From: Micromonospora okii
Lineage (GTDB): Bacteria > Actinomycetota > Actinomycetes > Mycobacteriales > Micromonosporaceae
Length of the DNA: 47,106 nucleotides
Direction of reading: 5' to 3'
Assembly (NCBI RefSeq): GCF_020884795.1
Contig: NZ_BBZF01000016.1
Span: 107,060-154,165, forward strand
The notes under the pieces were generated by a model. That model did not search any database, was not told the DNA's origin, and saw only the letters and a list, made by a program, of their open reading frames with translations. Position 1 is the stretch's first letter. The number at the start of each line of letters is the position of its first letter. Positions 14,070-23,543 of this stretch are shown in pieces. Both the position numbers and the translations under genes were made by a program.

Positions 14070-14459
14070 GTGGCCGAGAGTAAGCGGCGCAGCGAGGACG
14101 CCGGCGACGACCGTCTGAACGACGAGGTCGTCGACGAGGTGGCCGCCGACGACTCCGCCGACGCGGACGAGCCGGTTTCCCGGGGTGGCACGGCCACCCG
14201 GGCGCGGGCCAAGGCCGAGTCGGCCGACGAGAGGAAGACCCGCAAGGACACCGAGCGGGTGGGGCTGTTCGCCCGCATCGCGCGGTTCTTCCGCGAGGTC
14301 GTGGCGGAGTTGCGTAAGGTCATCTGGCCGACCCGCAAGGAGCTGCTGACCTACACCGCGGTCGTGGTCACCTTCGTCGCCGTGATGCTGACGATCGTGG
14401 CGGGCCTGGACTACGCCTTCGCCAAGGGCGTGCTGTGGGTCTTCGGCAACCCCAGCTGA
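14070..14459 (+). CDS. secE: Preprotein translocase subunit SecE
   Basis: A 129-residue protein with an acidic, low-complexity N-terminal half and a C-terminal single TM anchor. The conserved amphipathic segment is FFREVVAELRKVIWPTRKEL, followed by the TM helix (VVVTFVAVMLTIVAGLDYAF). SecE clamps SecY (encoded at 44473) in the SecYEG channel of the plasma membrane. GTG at 14070 is chosen because GGAGG lies five bases upstream; an in-frame ATG-like extension to 14013 lacks such a site. Long hydrophilic N-termini are normal in actinobacterial SecE. nusG follows after 39 bases, forming the usual secE-nusG operon. Confidence 0.95.
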   Translation: MAESKRRSEDAGDDRLNDEVVDEVAADDSADADEPVSRGGTATRARAKAESADERKTRKDTERVGLFARIARFFREVVAELRKVIWPTRKELLTYTAVVVTFVAVMLTIVAGLDYAFAKGVLWVFGNPS

Positions 14460-14498
14460 GCGGCTGACTCAAGCCGATAGTGACGGAAGTGAGCAAGC

Positions 14499-15221
14499 GT
14501 GCCTGAGTACGACGAGACCGCCGAGACCACGGAGGACCAGTCCGCGGTGGCGACGGCGGCCAACGATGAGTCGGTCGAGGCCGCCAGCGAGCCGGACTTT
14601 CCGACCACCGAGCCTGCCCCGGACGAGGACTACGACCCGGTGGCGGAGCTGCGCCAGAAGCTGCGCTACGCGCCGGGCGACTGGTACGTGGTGCACTCGT
14701 ACGCCGGCTACGAGAACAAGGTCAAGACCAACCTCGAGACCCGGATCACGTCCCTCGACATGGAGGACTACATCTACCAGGTCGAGGTCCCGACCCGGGA
14801 AGAGGTCGAGGTCAAGAACGGCAAGCGGTCCCAGATCCAGGCCAAGGTCTTCCCGGGCTACATCCTGGTCCGCATGGAGCTGACCGCGGAGTCCTACTCC
14901 TGCGTGCGGAACACTCCCGGGGTCACCGGCTTCGTGGGGGCGACCGACCGGGCCGACCGGCCGGCCCCGCTGAGCCTCGACGAGGTCATCAAGTGGCTGG
15001 CCCCGGCGGTCGAGACCGAGCAGAAGAAGGCCAAGCCCGAGATCAAGGTCCTGGACTTCGAGGTCGGCGACTCGGTCACCGTCACCGACGGCGCGTTCGC
15101 CTCGCTGCCGGCGACGATCAGCGAGATCAACGCCGACCAGCAGAAGCTCAAGGTGCTGGTGTCGATCTTCGGCCGGGAGACCCCGGTCGAGCTGAACTTC
15201 AACCAGGTCACCAAGATCTGA
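14499..15221 (+). CDS. nusG: Transcription termination/antitermination factor NusG
   Basis: A 240-residue protein: an acidic N-terminal extension (about 1-50, usual in actinobacteria), the NGN domain from [20 protein letters not shown], with the RNAP-contact region [10 protein letters not shown], and a C-terminal KOW domain containing [19 protein letters not shown]. NusG binds RNA polymerase via NGN, and Rho or S10 (encoded at 34594) via KOW, linking transcription to termination or translation. The start is GTG with GGAAG upstream. It forms an operon with secE and is followed by two GC-rich hairpins before rplK. Confidence 0.97.
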   Translation: MPEYDETAETTEDQSAVATAANDESVEAASEPDFPTTEPAPDEDYDPVAELRQKLRYAPGDWYVVHSYAGYENKVKTNLETRITSLDMEDYIYQVEVPTREEVEVKNGKRSQIQAKVFPGYILVRMELTAESYSCVRNTPGVTGFVGATDRADRPAPLSLDEVIKWLAPAVETEQKKAKPEIKVLDFEVGDSVTVTDGAFASLPATISEINADQQKLKVLVSIFGRETPVELNFNQVTKI

Positions 15222-15230
15222 CGCTCCGAC

Positions 15231-15262
15231 CGCCGGCGGTGGGCTCCGGCCCGCCGCCGGCG
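15231..15262 (+). terminator. Hairpin between nusG and rplK
   Basis: A 14-bp stem (15231-15244 with 15249-15262, one T-G wobble) with TCCG tetraloop, nine bases after the nusG stop. A second nested hairpin (GCCCCCT...AGGGGGC) lies at about 15272-15302. The sequence TACCCT after it (near 15319) may be the -10 box of an rplK promoter. Confidence 0.6.
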
Positions 15263-15404
15263 TCGCCGTTGCCGCCCCCTCGCCGACCTCGGCGCAGGGG
15301 GCGGCGCAGCATTGCGCTACCCTAGAACGTCGGCTGTCGCAACGCGCTGACCGTGCGCGTCCACCGGCCGGCACCTTTCCCCGTTCCAAGCCCCAGGAAG
15401 AGAC

Positions 15405-15836
15405 ATGCCTCCGAAGAAGAAGCTCGTCAAGACGTTCACGCTTCAGCTGCCGGCGGGCCAGGCCACTCCGGCGCCGCCGGTCGGCCCCGCGCTCGGCCAG
15501 CACGGCGTGAACATCATGGAGTTCTGCAAGACCTACAACGCGCAGACCGAGTCCCAGCGGGGCGACATCGTCCCGGCCGAGATCAGCGTCTACGAGGACC
15601 GCACCTTCACCTTCGTGCTGAAGACCCCGCCCGCCGCCCGGCTGCTGATCAAGGCCGCCGGCGTGCAGAAGGGCTCCGGCGTCCCGCACAAGGAGAAGGT
15701 CGGCTCCGTCACCCGCGCCCAGCTGCGGGAGATCGCCGAGAAGAAGATGGCCGACCTCAACGCCAACGACGTCGAGCAGGCTGAGAAGATCATCGCCGGC
15801 ACCGCCCGGTCGATGGGCCTGACCGTCGCCGACTGA
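15405..15836 (+). CDS. rplK: Ribosomal protein L11
   Basis: A 143-residue large-subunit protein with the conserved [20 protein letters not shown] start; the two prolines of the thiostrepton-binding N-domain are intact. The C-terminal rRNA-binding domain ends [14 protein letters not shown]11 forms the GTPase-associated centre with 23S rRNA and the L10-L12 stalk (encoded at 18541-19528) and is needed for stringent-response activation by RelA. ATG at 15405 has AGGAAGAG upstream. rplA follows after 84 bases. In many bacteria L1 represses this two-gene operon by binding its leader; the 183-base gap upstream would be the place for that site. Confidence 0.98.
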   Translation: MPPKKKLVKTFTLQLPAGQATPAPPVGPALGQHGVNIMEFCKTYNAQTESQRGDIVPAEISVYEDRTFTFVLKTPPAARLLIKAAGVQKGSGVPHKEKVGSVTRAQLREIAEKKMADLNANDVEQAEKIIAGTARSMGLTVAD

Positions 15837-15920
15837 CCTCGTCGCACCGCTTTCTCGACCAGTTTCGTGGGAGGGCTCGCGGACGCCGCGGCCCGCCATA
15901 GACCACAGGAGTAACCACAG

Positions 15921-16634
15921 ATGCAGCGCAGCAAGACCTACCGCAAGGCCGCCGAGGTCATCGACCGGTCGAAGCTCTACACGCCCGCCGAGGCCGTGAA
16001 GATCGCCAAGGACACCACCAGCACGAAGTTCGACGCCACGGTCGAGGTCGCCATGCGCCTCGGCGTCGACCCCCGCAAGGCGGACCAGATGGTCCGCGGT
16101 GTGGTCAACCTGCCGCACGGCACCGGCAAGACCGCCCGCGTGATCGTCTTCGCCGCCGGCGCGAAGGCCGAGGAGGCCGCCGCCGCCGGTGCGGACGAGG
16201 TGGGCACCGACGAGCTCGTCGCCCGGATCCAGGGCGGCTGGCTCGACTTCGACGCGGCGATCGCCACGCCGGACCAGATGGCCAAGATCGGCCGGATCGC
16301 GCGGATCCTGGGCCCGCGCGGCCTGATGCCGAACCCGAAGACCGGCACGGTGACCATGGACGTCACCAAGGCGGTCGCGGACATCAAGGGCGGTAAGATC
16401 ACCTTCCGGGTGGACAAGCACTCCAACCTCCACCTGATCATCGGCAAGGCCTCGTTCTCCGAGGCCCAGCTCGTCGACAACTACGCCGCGGTCCTCGACG
16501 AGGTGCTGCGGGCCAAGCCGTCGGCGGCGAAGGGCAAGTACCTCAGGAAGGTCACCCTCACCACCACGATGGGCCCGGGCGTCCCGGTCGACCCGAACCT
16601 GGTGAAGAACCTGCAGGAGGGCGTCGAGGCCTGA
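15921..16634 (+). CDS. rplA: Ribosomal protein L1
   Basis: A 237-residue protein with [20 protein letters not shown] at the start and the L1 signature [18 protein letters not shown]1 forms the mobile L1 stalk at the E site and regulates rplK-rplA translation in other bacteria. It ends with a typical [13 protein letters not shown] segment. The start ATG is preceded by CACAGGAGTAACCACAG. The gene is followed 17 bases later by a strong terminator, so the rplK-rplA unit ends here, and the next genes form a separate unit. Confidence 0.98.
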   Translation: MQRSKTYRKAAEVIDRSKLYTPAEAVKIAKDTTSTKFDATVEVAMRLGVDPRKADQMVRGVVNLPHGTGKTARVIVFAAGAKAEEAAAAGADEVGTDELVARIQGGWLDFDAAIATPDQMAKIGRIARILGPRGLMPNPKTGTVTMDVTKAVADIKGGKITFRVDKHSNLHLIIGKASFSEAQLVDNYAAVLDEVLRAKPSAAKGKYLRKVTLTTTMGPGVPVDPNLVKNLQEGVEA

Positions 16635-16650
16635 GCACCGTCGCCTCGCC

Positions 16651-16681
16651 GGGGCCCCGCCACGACTCGTGGCGGGGCCCC
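16651..16681 (+). terminator. Terminator of rplK-rplA
   Basis: A 14-bp or longer perfect stem of GGGGCCCCGCCACG against CGTGGCGGGGCCCC with a three-base loop, followed by GTCCGTCTGTCC. Confidence 0.85.
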
Positions 16682-16712
16682 GTCCGTCTGTCCGGTGTGG
16701 CAGGCTCGCGGC

Positions 16713-17519
16713 ATGCGGTGGGAGGGTGTCTGGCTCCGGTACCACCGGCGCGGTCCGTGGGTGCTGCGGGAGGCCGACCTGCGGCTGGGCGCGGGCGAGG
16801 CCGCCGTGGTGCTCGGCCGCAACGGCGTCGGCAAGTCCACCCTGCTCCAGCTCGCGGCCGGGGTGCTCCGGCCCGCCCGGGGCCGGGTCGTCGACCGGCC
16901 GCGGCACGTCGGCTGGGTCCCGGAGCGCTTCCCCGCCGACCAGCCGTTCACCGTAGGGCGGTACCTCGCCGGCATGGCCCGCGTCGCCGGGCTGGGCGGG
17001 GCCGAGGCCGACCGGGCCGTCCTGCGGTGGACCGAGCGGTTGGGCCTCACCCGCTTCCACGGGGTGCGGCTGCCCGAGCTGTCCAAGGGCACCGCCCAGA
17101 AGGTCGGTCTGGCCCAGGCGCTGCTCCGCCGGCCCGGCCTGCTCATCCTCGACGAGCCCTGGGAGGGGCTGGACGCCACCGCCCGGGAACTGGTCCCCAC
17201 CCTGATCGACGAGGTGCTGGCGGCCGGCGGGTCGGTGCTGGTCAGCGACCACCGGGGCGAGACTGCCCGGCTGCCGGGCGCCGCCCGCTGGACGGTCGCC
17301 GACGGCACCGTCACCGCCCAGGCCCCGGCCGACGCGTCGCCCGAGGCGTTCGTCGTGGTCGAGCTCGCGGTCCCGGTCGCGCGGGCCGCCGGCACCGTGG
17401 CCCGGCTCCGCGCCGACGGCCACCACGTCCTCCGGGTACGCGGCACCCCACCCACCCCGCCGGGCGCGGCAACCAGCGCGGTGGACGCCTCCGAAGCGGC
17501 CGGGCGGGCGCCCCGGTGA
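16713..17519 (+). CDS. ABC transporter ATP-binding protein
   Basis: A 268-residue single-domain ATPase: Walker A GRNGVGKST (about 40), a Q-loop-like region, signature LSKGTAQKVGLAQ, Walker B LLILDEPWEGLD and H-loop VSDHRG. The signature LSKGT is a variant of LSGGQ common in DrrA/CcmA-like exporters. The last 60 residues are an extra small domain. The stop overlaps the GTG of the downstream membrane protein (GTGA), so the two are translationally coupled and form one exporter. The substrate is unknown. The ATG at 16713 lacks a strong ribosome binding site. The pair sits between rplA and rplJ, two genes usually closer together. Confidence 0.85.
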   Translation: MRWEGVWLRYHRRGPWVLREADLRLGAGEAAVVLGRNGVGKSTLLQLAAGVLRPARGRVVDRPRHVGWVPERFPADQPFTVGRYLAGMARVAGLGGAEADRAVLRWTERLGLTRFHGVRLPELSKGTAQKVGLAQALLRRPGLLILDEPWEGLDATARELVPTLIDEVLAAGGSVLVSDHRGETARLPGAARWTVADGTVTAQAPADASPEAFVVVELAVPVARAAGTVARLRADGHHVLRVRGTPPTPPGAATSAVDASEAAGRAPR

Positions 17520-18205
17520 CCGCGCTCGTACGGCTGCGGCTGGCGGCCTTCCTGCGCACCGGACGGGCGCTCGCCCCGCTGCTGGCCGGCCTGCTCGCCC
17601 TCGGCGTCCTCTACGGCGGGGGTCGGGCCCAGCCGGGCGAGGCGTACGGCGTGTCCGCGGTGGTGCTCTTCCCGGTGCTGGCGTGGCAGACCAAGATCCT
17701 GCTCGACGTCGAGCCGGACGTGCAGCGCCGGCTCGCCCTGGTGCTCGCCGGAGCCGCCCGGGAGTGGGCCGCCGGGCTGCTGGCGGCGCTCGTGGCCGGC
17801 CTCGGCACGACCGTCGTCGCGTTGGTCTTCCCCTGGCTGGTCGGCGGGGTGACCAGCCAGGTGGGGCCCGACGGCCGGTCGGTGGCGGCCGGGGTGGCCC
17901 TCGGCGTCTGGGCGCACCTGCTCGCCCTGCCCGCCGCGGTGGCGCTGGGCGCGCTGGCCAGCCGGGCCGTGACGGGCAGCGCCGGGTACGGCGTCGCGGT
18001 GCTGGCGCTCGGCGCGGTCGGCTCGCTGGTCCTCGGTCTGTCCTCGTCGGTGGCGCCCTGGCTGGCGCCCCCGGTGCTGCCCGTCGCCCGGGCGACCGCC
18101 GCCGGCCCGTCGGCCGCCACGGTGGCCGTGCTCACCGGGTGGGCCGTCGCCTGGAGCGCGACGCTGCTCGCCGGGTACGCCTGGCGCCGCCGCGTCCGCG
18201 TCTGA
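17516..18205 (+). CDS. ABC transporter membrane protein
   Basis: A 229-residue integral membrane protein with about six TM helices (LAPLLAGLLALGVLYGGG; GVSAVVLFPVLAW; LLAALVAGLGTTVVALVF; LLALPAAVALGALASRAV; AVLALGAVGSLVLGLSS; AVLTGWAVAWSATLLAGYAW). The GTG start overlaps the ATPase stop. With that ATPase it would form a CcmA/CcmB- or DrrAB-like transporter as a dimer of each subunit. No solute-binding protein is present, which suggests export. The transported molecule is not predictable. The gene ends 45 bases before the rplJ promoter. Confidence 0.78.
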   Translation: MTALVRLRLAAFLRTGRALAPLLAGLLALGVLYGGGRAQPGEAYGVSAVVLFPVLAWQTKILLDVEPDVQRRLALVLAGAAREWAAGLLAALVAGLGTTVVALVFPWLVGGVTSQVGPDGRSVAAGVALGVWAHLLALPAAVALGALASRAVTGSAGYGVAVLALGAVGSLVLGLSSSVAPWLAPPVLPVARATAAGPSAATVAVLTGWAVAWSATLLAGYAWRRRVRV

Positions 18206-18250
18206 GCGGCGGGCGAGCCGGGGGAGTGACGGGGCGCACCCGGAGGCGAT

Positions 18251-18280
18251 TTGGCGGCTGTGGGGCGGGTCGCGTAACCT
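18251..18280 (+). promoter_or_regulatory. rplJ-rplL promoter
   Basis: TTGGCG (18251-18256) and TAACCT (18275-18280) with an 18-base spacer. Transcription would start near 18287, giving a leader of about 250 bases before rplJ. Confidence 0.65.
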
Positions 18281-18286
18281 GACGGC

Positions 18287-18456
18287 GAAGTTACACCCAG
18301 AGACCGCTGGTCACCGTGCCCTGGCACGGTCGAAGGTCCCGCTTCGACGGGCGACCCGCGCAGGGCGGCAAGCGAAACTCGGCATGTTATCCCGTGGTCC
18401 GCCGACCGCGAGGCAACCGCCGGCCCTCGCCCCGTGCGCCCTGCGCCGGGGCTTTT
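18287..18456 (+). promoter_or_regulatory. L10 (rplJL) leader RNA with attenuator
   Basis: A long structured 5' leader: a first hairpin CCGTGCC-CTGG-CACGG region (about 18316-18330), further pairings, then an intrinsic terminator at 18429-18456. The position, the length and the terminator fit the L10 leader known in Firmicutes and actinobacteria, where the L10-L12 complex binds the RNA and limits rplJL expression. The exact kink-turn could not be assigned by eye. Confidence 0.6.
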
Positions 18457-18458
18457 CT
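18429..18458 (+). terminator. Attenuator terminator in the rplJ leader
   Basis: GCCCCG-T-GCGC-CCT-GCGC-CGGGGC followed by TTTTCTC. This stem with a four-T run is the most canonical rho-independent terminator of the window, yet lies 85 bases upstream of rplJ, so it must be regulated rather than constitutive. Confidence 0.7.
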
Positions 18459-18540
18459 CGTTGTCGTGGTCCCCTCCGGTACCGCGTGGAGCCCGCCGGC
18501 TTCCCGGTGGACCAGCCTGGAGCAACGAGAGAGGAGGGAC

Positions 18541-19089
18541 ATGGCGGACAAGCCGATCCGGGCCGACAAGGCCACGGCCGTCGCTGAGCTGACCGACAAC
18601 TTCCGCAACGCGGGTGCTGCGGTGCTGACCGAGTACCGTGGTCTGACGGTTTCCCAGCTCACCCAGCTGCGGCGCTCGCTCGGCAAGGAGACCACCTACA
18701 CGATCGCGAAGAACACGCTGGCGAAGCGTGCCGCGAACGAGGCGGGCATCTCCGGGCTCGACGAGCTGTTCACCGGTCCTACCGCGCTGACTTTCGTTTC
18801 GGGCGACGTCGTCGAGGCGGCGAAGGGTCTTCGCGACTTCGCGAAGGCCAACCCGAAGCTCGTCATCAAGGGCGGCGTCTTCGAGGGCAAGGCCATTTCC
18901 GCGGCCGAGGTCACGAAGCTCGCCGACCTGGAGTCCCGCGAGGTGCTGCTGGCCAAGCTGGCCGGCGCGATGAAGGGCAACCTGAGCAAGGCCGCGGCCC
19001 TGTTCCAGGCTCCGCTCTCCAAGGCAGCCCGCGCGGCGGCCGCCCTGGCGGACAAGAAGCGCGAGCAGGAGGGCGCCGAGGCGGCCTGA
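18541..19089 (+). CDS. rplJ: Ribosomal protein L10
   Basis: A 182-residue protein: N-terminal rRNA-binding part with [18 protein letters not shown] and [19 protein letters not shown], and a C-terminal helix that carries L12 dimers ([19 protein letters not shown]). It anchors the L7/L12 stalk for factor binding. ATG at 18541 follows GAGAGGAGG. It is expressed behind the attenuated leader described above and, as free L10-L12 complex, is the probable repressor of its own operon. rplL follows after 52 bases. Confidence 0.97.
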   Translation: MADKPIRADKATAVAELTDNFRNAGAAVLTEYRGLTVSQLTQLRRSLGKETTYTIAKNTLAKRAANEAGISGLDELFTGPTALTFVSGDVVEAAKGLRDFAKANPKLVIKGGVFEGKAISAAEVTKLADLESREVLLAKLAGAMKGNLSKAAALFQAPLSKAARAAAALADKKREQEGAEAA

Positions 19090-19141
19090 GGCCGCGCGGC
19101 GCACCCACGTTCTTAGTCAAACAGAGGAAAGGACGCCAGCC

Positions 19142-19528
19142 ATGGCGAAGCTCAGCACCGACGAGCTGCTCGACGCGTTCAAGGAGATGACGCTGATCGA
19201 GCTCTCCGAGTTCGTGAAGCAGTTCGAGGAGACCTTCGAGGTCACCGCCGCCGCTCCGGTCGCCGTCGCCGGCCCGGCGGGCCCGGGTGGCCCGGCCGCG
19301 CCCGTCGAGGAGGAGAAGGACGAGTTCGACGTCGTCCTCGAGGCCGACGGTGGCAAGAAGATCCAGGTCATCAAGGTCGTGCGCGAGCTGACCGGCCTGG
19401 GCCTGAAGGAGGCCAAGGACGCGGTCGAGTCCGCGCCGAAGGCCATCCTGGAGAAGGTCAACAAGGAGACCGCCGAGAAGGCCAAGGCCAAGCTCGAGGG
19501 CGAGGGTGCCAAGGTCACCCTCAAGTAA
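19142..19528 (+). CDS. rplL: Ribosomal protein L7/L12
   Basis: A 128-residue stalk protein: N-terminal dimerisation domain ([20 protein letters not shown]), an Ala/Pro/Gly-rich hinge ([19 protein letters not shown]) and the C-terminal factor-binding domain with [19 protein letters not shown]. It recruits EF-Tu, EF-G and other GTPases (fusA and tuf lie at 30.7-34.2 kb). AGAGGAAAGG precedes the ATG. Two hairpins follow the stop, the second an 18-bp perfect stem, which separates rplJL from rpoBC. Confidence 0.98.
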   Translation: MAKLSTDELLDAFKEMTLIELSEFVKQFEETFEVTAAAPVAVAGPAGPGGPAAPVEEEKDEFDVVLEADGGKKIQVIKVVRELTGLGLKEAKDAVESAPKAILEKVNKETAEKAKAKLEGEGAKVTLK

Positions 19529-19549
19529 TTGGGGCGGGACCGAGCGCGC

Positions 19550-19571
19550 CCCTGGCTCGCGTGAGCCAGGG
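19550..19571 (+). terminator. First hairpin after rplL
   Basis: CCCTGGCTC (19550-19558) pairs with GAGCCAGGG (19563-19571), nine bp, 21 bases after the stop codon. Confidence 0.55.
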
Positions 19572-19580
19572 CACACTCCG

Positions 19581-19624
19581 ACACGGCGGGCGACGATCGA
19601 AAATCGGATCGTCGCCCGCCGTGT
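19581..19624 (+). terminator. Main terminator after rplJL
   Basis: An 18-bp perfect stem (19581-19598 with 19607-19624) with an eight-base loop GAAAATCG, followed by TCGTGTTGGG. Confidence 0.8.
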
Positions 19625-20104
19625 TCGTGTTGGGACCGCGAGCAACGTCCTGAGCAGCGCATCAGCGGCGGAGGCGGGGTCACGCGGCGCGGCGGCGGGC
19701 CGCGCGGTCGTGGGAAACACCGGTCGAGGAGCAGACCGGGCCTTGACGCGGCCCGGGGCTGCCAGGCACGCTGACACCTGCAAGACCTTCCGCGCTTGCG
19801 ACGGCCACCATCCGGGTAATGGCAGCGGCGGCATCGTCCGACCGCCACACTCGGGCGGTTCCGTAGGTACGCTGCGTTCCGAGCGGCCCGGTGCGGCCCC
19901 CGTTCGAGGGGTCCCGAGGCGCGTTCCGCGACGACCTGCGGGGTGGGCTGGACAGCGGTTAGCCTCTCGGCTACACTGCTAGTTTGCGCTGCCTTCCGTC
20001 TAGACCCCTGCGCGGAAATGTCCGATTCCGGGTATTTCTGGTGGGGTCATTGGAGTGCACGCGTACCAGCCGTTCTGCAGCACCGGTCCTCGGAAGGACG
20101 CATC
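19625..20104 (+). promoter_or_regulatory. Long rpoB upstream region with promoter
   Basis: There is no gene in these 480 bases. TGGACA (19949-19954) and TACACT (19972-19977) with a 17-base spacer form a strong rpoB promoter; the leader would be about 120 bases. The rest holds no recognised site. The strong terminator on the left implies that rpoBC has its own promoter rather than sharing rplJL read-through only. Confidence 0.65.
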
Positions 20105-23100
20105 TTGGCAGCTTCCCGCCCTGCGAAGACCAGTCGTACGTCGAGCGCTTTCGCTCCCCGCCGAGTTTCTTTCGGCAGGATCACCGAACACCTCGAGGTC
20201 CCCAACCTCCTCGCCATCCAGAACGAGTCGTTCGACTGGCTCGTCGGCAACGAGGCTTGGCAGGGCCGGTCGGCGGACGACCCTCACGCACGCTCGGGTC
20301 TCGCGGAAATCCTCGACGAGATCAGTCCCATTGAGGACTTTTCCGGCACCATGTCGCTCTCCTTCTCGGCTCCGCGCTTCGACGAGGTCAAGGCCTCGAT
20401 CGAGGAGTGCAAGGAGAAGGACCTGACCTACTGCGCCCCGCTGTTCGTGACGGCGGAGTTCACCAACAACACCACTGGCGAGATCAAGAGCCAGACGGTG
20501 TTCATGGGTGACTTCCCGATGATGACGCCCAAGGGCACCTTCATCATCAACGGCACCGAGCGCGTCGTGGTCAGCCAGCTCGTCCGTTCCCCGGGCGTCT
20601 ACTTCGACAAGCAGCCGGACAAGACCTCCGACCGCGACCTCTCCAGCGTCAAGGTCATCCCGAGCCGGGGTGCCTGGTTGGAGTTCGACATCGACAAGCG
20701 CGACACGGTCGGCGTCCGCATCGACCGCAAGCGCCGGCAGGCCGTCACCGTCCTGCTCAAGGCCGTCGGCTGGTCCGCCGAGCGGATCCGCGAGAAGTTC
20801 GGCTGGTCCGAGCTGATGATGACCACGCTCGAGAAGGACCACATCGCCGGCCAGGACGAGGCGCTGCTCGACATCTACCGGAAGCTGCGCCCTGGCGAGC
20901 CGCCGACCCGCGAGAACGCCCAGACCCTCCTCGACAACCTCTTCTTCAACCCGAAGCGGTACGACGTCGCCAAGGTCGGGCGCTACAAGTTCAACAAGAA
21001 GCTCCAGCTCGACGTGCCGATCACCACCGGCACGCTCACCGAGGACGACATCGTCGCCACCGTGGAGTACCTGTGCCGGCTGCACGCCGGTGAGGACGGC
21101 TACGAGGCCGACGACATCGACCACTTCGGCAACCGCCGCATCCGTACCGTGGGCGAGCTGATCCAGAACCAGGTCCGGGTGGGCCTGTCGCGCATGGAGC
21201 GGGTCGTCCGGGAGCGGATGACGACGCAGGACGTCGAGGCGATCACGCCGCAGACCCTGATCAACATCCGCCCGGTCGTGGCGGCGATCAAGGAGTTCTT
21301 CGGTACGTCGCAGCTGTCCCAGTTCATGGACCAGACCAACCCGCTGGCGGGCCTGACCCACCGGCGTCGGCTGAACGCGCTCGGCCCGGGTGGTCTGTCC
21401 CGGGAGCGGGCCGGCTTCGAGGTCCGTGACGTGCACCCGTCCCACTACGGCCGGATGTGCCCGATCGAGACGCCGGAAGGCCCGAACATCGGCCTGATCG
21501 GCGCCCTGTCGACGTTCGCCCGGGTCAACCCGTTCGGCTTCATCGAGACGCCGTACCGCAAGGTCGTCGACGGCCGGGTCACCGACCAGATCGACTACCT
21601 GACCGCGGACGACGAGGACCGGTACGTCAAGGCGCAGGCCAACGCGCCGCTGCGCGCCGACGGCTCGTTCGCCGAGGACCGGGTCCTGGTCCGCCGTAAG
21701 GGCGGCGAGACCGAGGACGTCGCGCCGGGCGCCGTGGACTACATGGACATCTCGCCCCGGCAGATGGTCTCCGTCGGCACCGCGATGATCCCGTTCCTCG
21801 AGCACGACGACGCCAACCGGGCGCTCATGGGCGCGAACATGCAGCGCCAGGCGGTGCCGCTGGTCAAGGCCGAGGCCCCGCTGGTCGGTACGGGCATGGA
21901 GTACCGGGCGGCCGTCGACGCCGGCGACGTGGTGGTCGCCGAGGTCGGTGGCGTGGTCGAGGACCTCTGCGCCGACTACATCACCATCCACCAGGACGAC
22001 GGCCACCGCCGGACGTACCTGCTGCACAAGTTCCGCCGCTCCAACTCCGGCTCCTGCGTCAACCAGAAGCCGGTGGTCTTCGAGGGCGACCGCGTCGAGG
22101 CCGGCCAGGTCATCTCCGACGGTCCCTGCACGGACGAGGGCGAGATGGCGCTCGGGCGCAACCTGCTCGTGGCGTTCATGTGCTGGGAGGGCCACAACTA
22201 CGAGGACGCGATCATCCTGTCGCAGCGCCTCGTGCAGCAGGACGTGCTCACCTCGATCCACATCGAGGAGCACGAGGTCGACGCCCGGGACACCAAGCTC
22301 GGCCCGGAGGAGATCACCCGCGACATCCCGAACGTCAGCGAGGAGATGCTCGCCGACCTCGACGAGCGCGGCATCATCCGGATCGGCGCCGAGGTCGTCC
22401 CCGGCGACATCCTGGTCGGCAAGGTCACGCCCAAGGGCGAGACCGAGCTGACCCCGGAGGAGCGGCTGCTCCGCGCGATCTTCGGTGAGAAGGCGCGCGA
22501 GGTCCGGGACACCTCGCTGAAGGTGCCGCACGGTGAGACCGGCACGGTCATCGGCGTGCGCACGTTCTCCCGCGAGGACGGCGACGAGCTGCCCCCGGGC
22601 GTGAACGAGCTGGTCCGGGTCTACGTCGCCCAGAAGCGGAAGATCCAGGACGGCGACAAGCTCGCCGGCCGGCACGGCAACAAGGGCGTCATCTCGAAGA
22701 TCCTGCCGATCGAGGACATGCCGTTCCTGGAGGACGGCACCCCGGTCGACATCGTGCTCAACCCGCTGGGCGTGCCTTCCCGGATGAACATCGGCCAGGT
22801 GCTGGAGACGCACCTCGGCTGGGTGGCGAAGACGGGGTGGAGCGTCGACGGCGACGACGCGGAGTGGAAGCGTCAGCTCCGCTCGATCGAGGCGCACGAG
22901 TCCGAGCCGGACACCAACGTGGCCACGCCGGTCTTCGACGGTGCCCGCGAGGAGGAGATCTCCGGTCTGCTCGCGTCGACCCTGCCCAACCGGGACGGCA
23001 AGCAGCTCATCGGCTCCACCGGTAAGGCGCAGCTGTTCGACGGTCGCTCCGGCGAGCCGCTGCCGGACCCGATCGCGGTCGGCTACATCTACATCCTGAA

Positions 23101-23536
23101 GCTCAACCACCTGGTCGACGACAAGATCCACGCTCGGTCGACCGGCCCGTACTCGATGATCACGCAGCAGCCGCTGGGTGGTAAGGCGCAGTTCGGTGGC
23201 CAGCGCTTCGGTGAGATGGAGTGCTGGGCGATGCAGGCGTACGGCGCCGCGTACGCCCTGCAGGAGCTGCTGACGATCAAGTCCGACGACGTCCTGGGCC
23301 GGGTCAAGGTCTACGAGGCGATCGTCAAGGGCGAGAACATCCCCGAGCCGGGCATTCCGGAGTCGTTCAAGGTGTTGCTCAAGGAGCTGCAGTCGCTGTG
23401 CCTCAACGTCGAGGTGCTCTCCAGCGACGGCGTGGCCCTGGAGATGCGCGAGACCGACGACGAGGTGTTCCGGGCCGCGGAGGAGCTGGGCATCGACCTG
23501 TCCCGGCGCGAGCCGAGCTCGGTCGAAGAGGTGTAA
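20105..23536 (+). CDS. rpoB: RNA polymerase beta subunit
   Basis: A 1143-residue core RNA polymerase subunit. The start is TTG at 20105: GGAAGGA lies six bases upstream and [20 protein letters not shown] leads into the conserved [16 protein letters not shown]; upstream in-frame sequence is leader. All conserved regions are present, including [19 protein letters not shown] near the active site and the C-terminal part that binds beta-prime. The rifamycin region reads [20 protein letters not shown] then [10 protein letters not shown]. The residue equivalent to E. coli Ser531 is Asn (Asn424 here, codon 21374-21376), and 518 and 522 are Thr and Ala; Asp516, His526 and Arg529 are kept. The gene is expressed with rpoC. 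Confidence 0.98.
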   Translation: MAASRPAKTSRTSSAFAPRRVSFGRITEHLEVPNLLAIQNESFDWLVGNEAWQGRSADDPHARSGLAEILDEISPIEDFSGTMSLSFSAPRFDEVKASIEECKEKDLTYCAPLFVTAEFTNNTTGEIKSQTVFMGDFPMMTPKGTFIINGTERVVVSQLVRSPGVYFDKQPDKTSDRDLSSVKVIPSRGAWLEFDIDKRDTVGVRIDRKRRQAVTVLLKAVGWSAERIREKFGWSELMMTTLEKDHIAGQDEALLDIYRKLRPGEPPTRENAQTLLDNLFFNPKRYDVAKVGRYKFNKKLQLDVPITTGTLTEDDIVATVEYLCRLHAGEDGYEADDIDHFGNRRIRTVGELIQNQVRVGLSRMERVVRERMTTQDVEAITPQTLINIRPVVAAIKEFFGTSQLSQFMDQTNPLAGLTHRRRLNALGPGGLSRERAGFEVRDVHPSHYGRMCPIETPEGPNIGLIGALSTFARVNPFGFIETPYRKVVDGRVTDQIDYLTADDEDRYVKAQANAPLRADGSFAEDRVLVRRKGGETEDVAPGAVDYMDISPRQMVSVGTAMIPFLEHDDANRALMGANMQRQAVPLVKAEAPLVGTGMEYRAAVDAGDVVVAEVGGVVEDLCADYITIHQDDGHRRTYLLHKFRRSNSGSCVNQKPVVFEGDRVEAGQVISDGPCTDEGEMALGRNLLVAFMCWEGHNYEDAIILSQRLVQQDVLTSIHIEEHEVDARDTKLGPEEITRDIPNVSEEMLADLDERGIIRIGAEVVPGDILVGKVTPKGETELTPEERLLRAIFGEKAREVRDTSLKVPHGETGTVIGVRTFSREDGDELPPGVNELVRVYVAQKRKIQDGDKLAGRHGNKGVISKILPIEDMPFLEDGTPVDIVLNPLGVPSRMNIGQVLETHLGWVAKTGWSVDGDDAEWKRQLRSIEAHESEPDTNVATPVFDGAREEEISGLLASTLPNRDGKQLIGSTGKAQLFDGRSGEPLPDPIAVGYIYILKLNHLVDDKIHARSTGPYSMITQQPLGGKAQFGGQRFGEMECWAMQAYGAAYALQELLTIKSDDVLGRVKVYEAIVKGENIPEPGIPESFKVLLKELQSLCLNVEVLSSDGVALEMRETDDEVFRAAEELGIDLSRREPSSVEEV

Positions 23537-23543
23537 GTGGTGT

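Noticed and set aside
20000..23131. A 1043-codon minus-strand open frame across rpoB
   Set aside because: Shadow of rpoB for the same reason; no start signal or homology.
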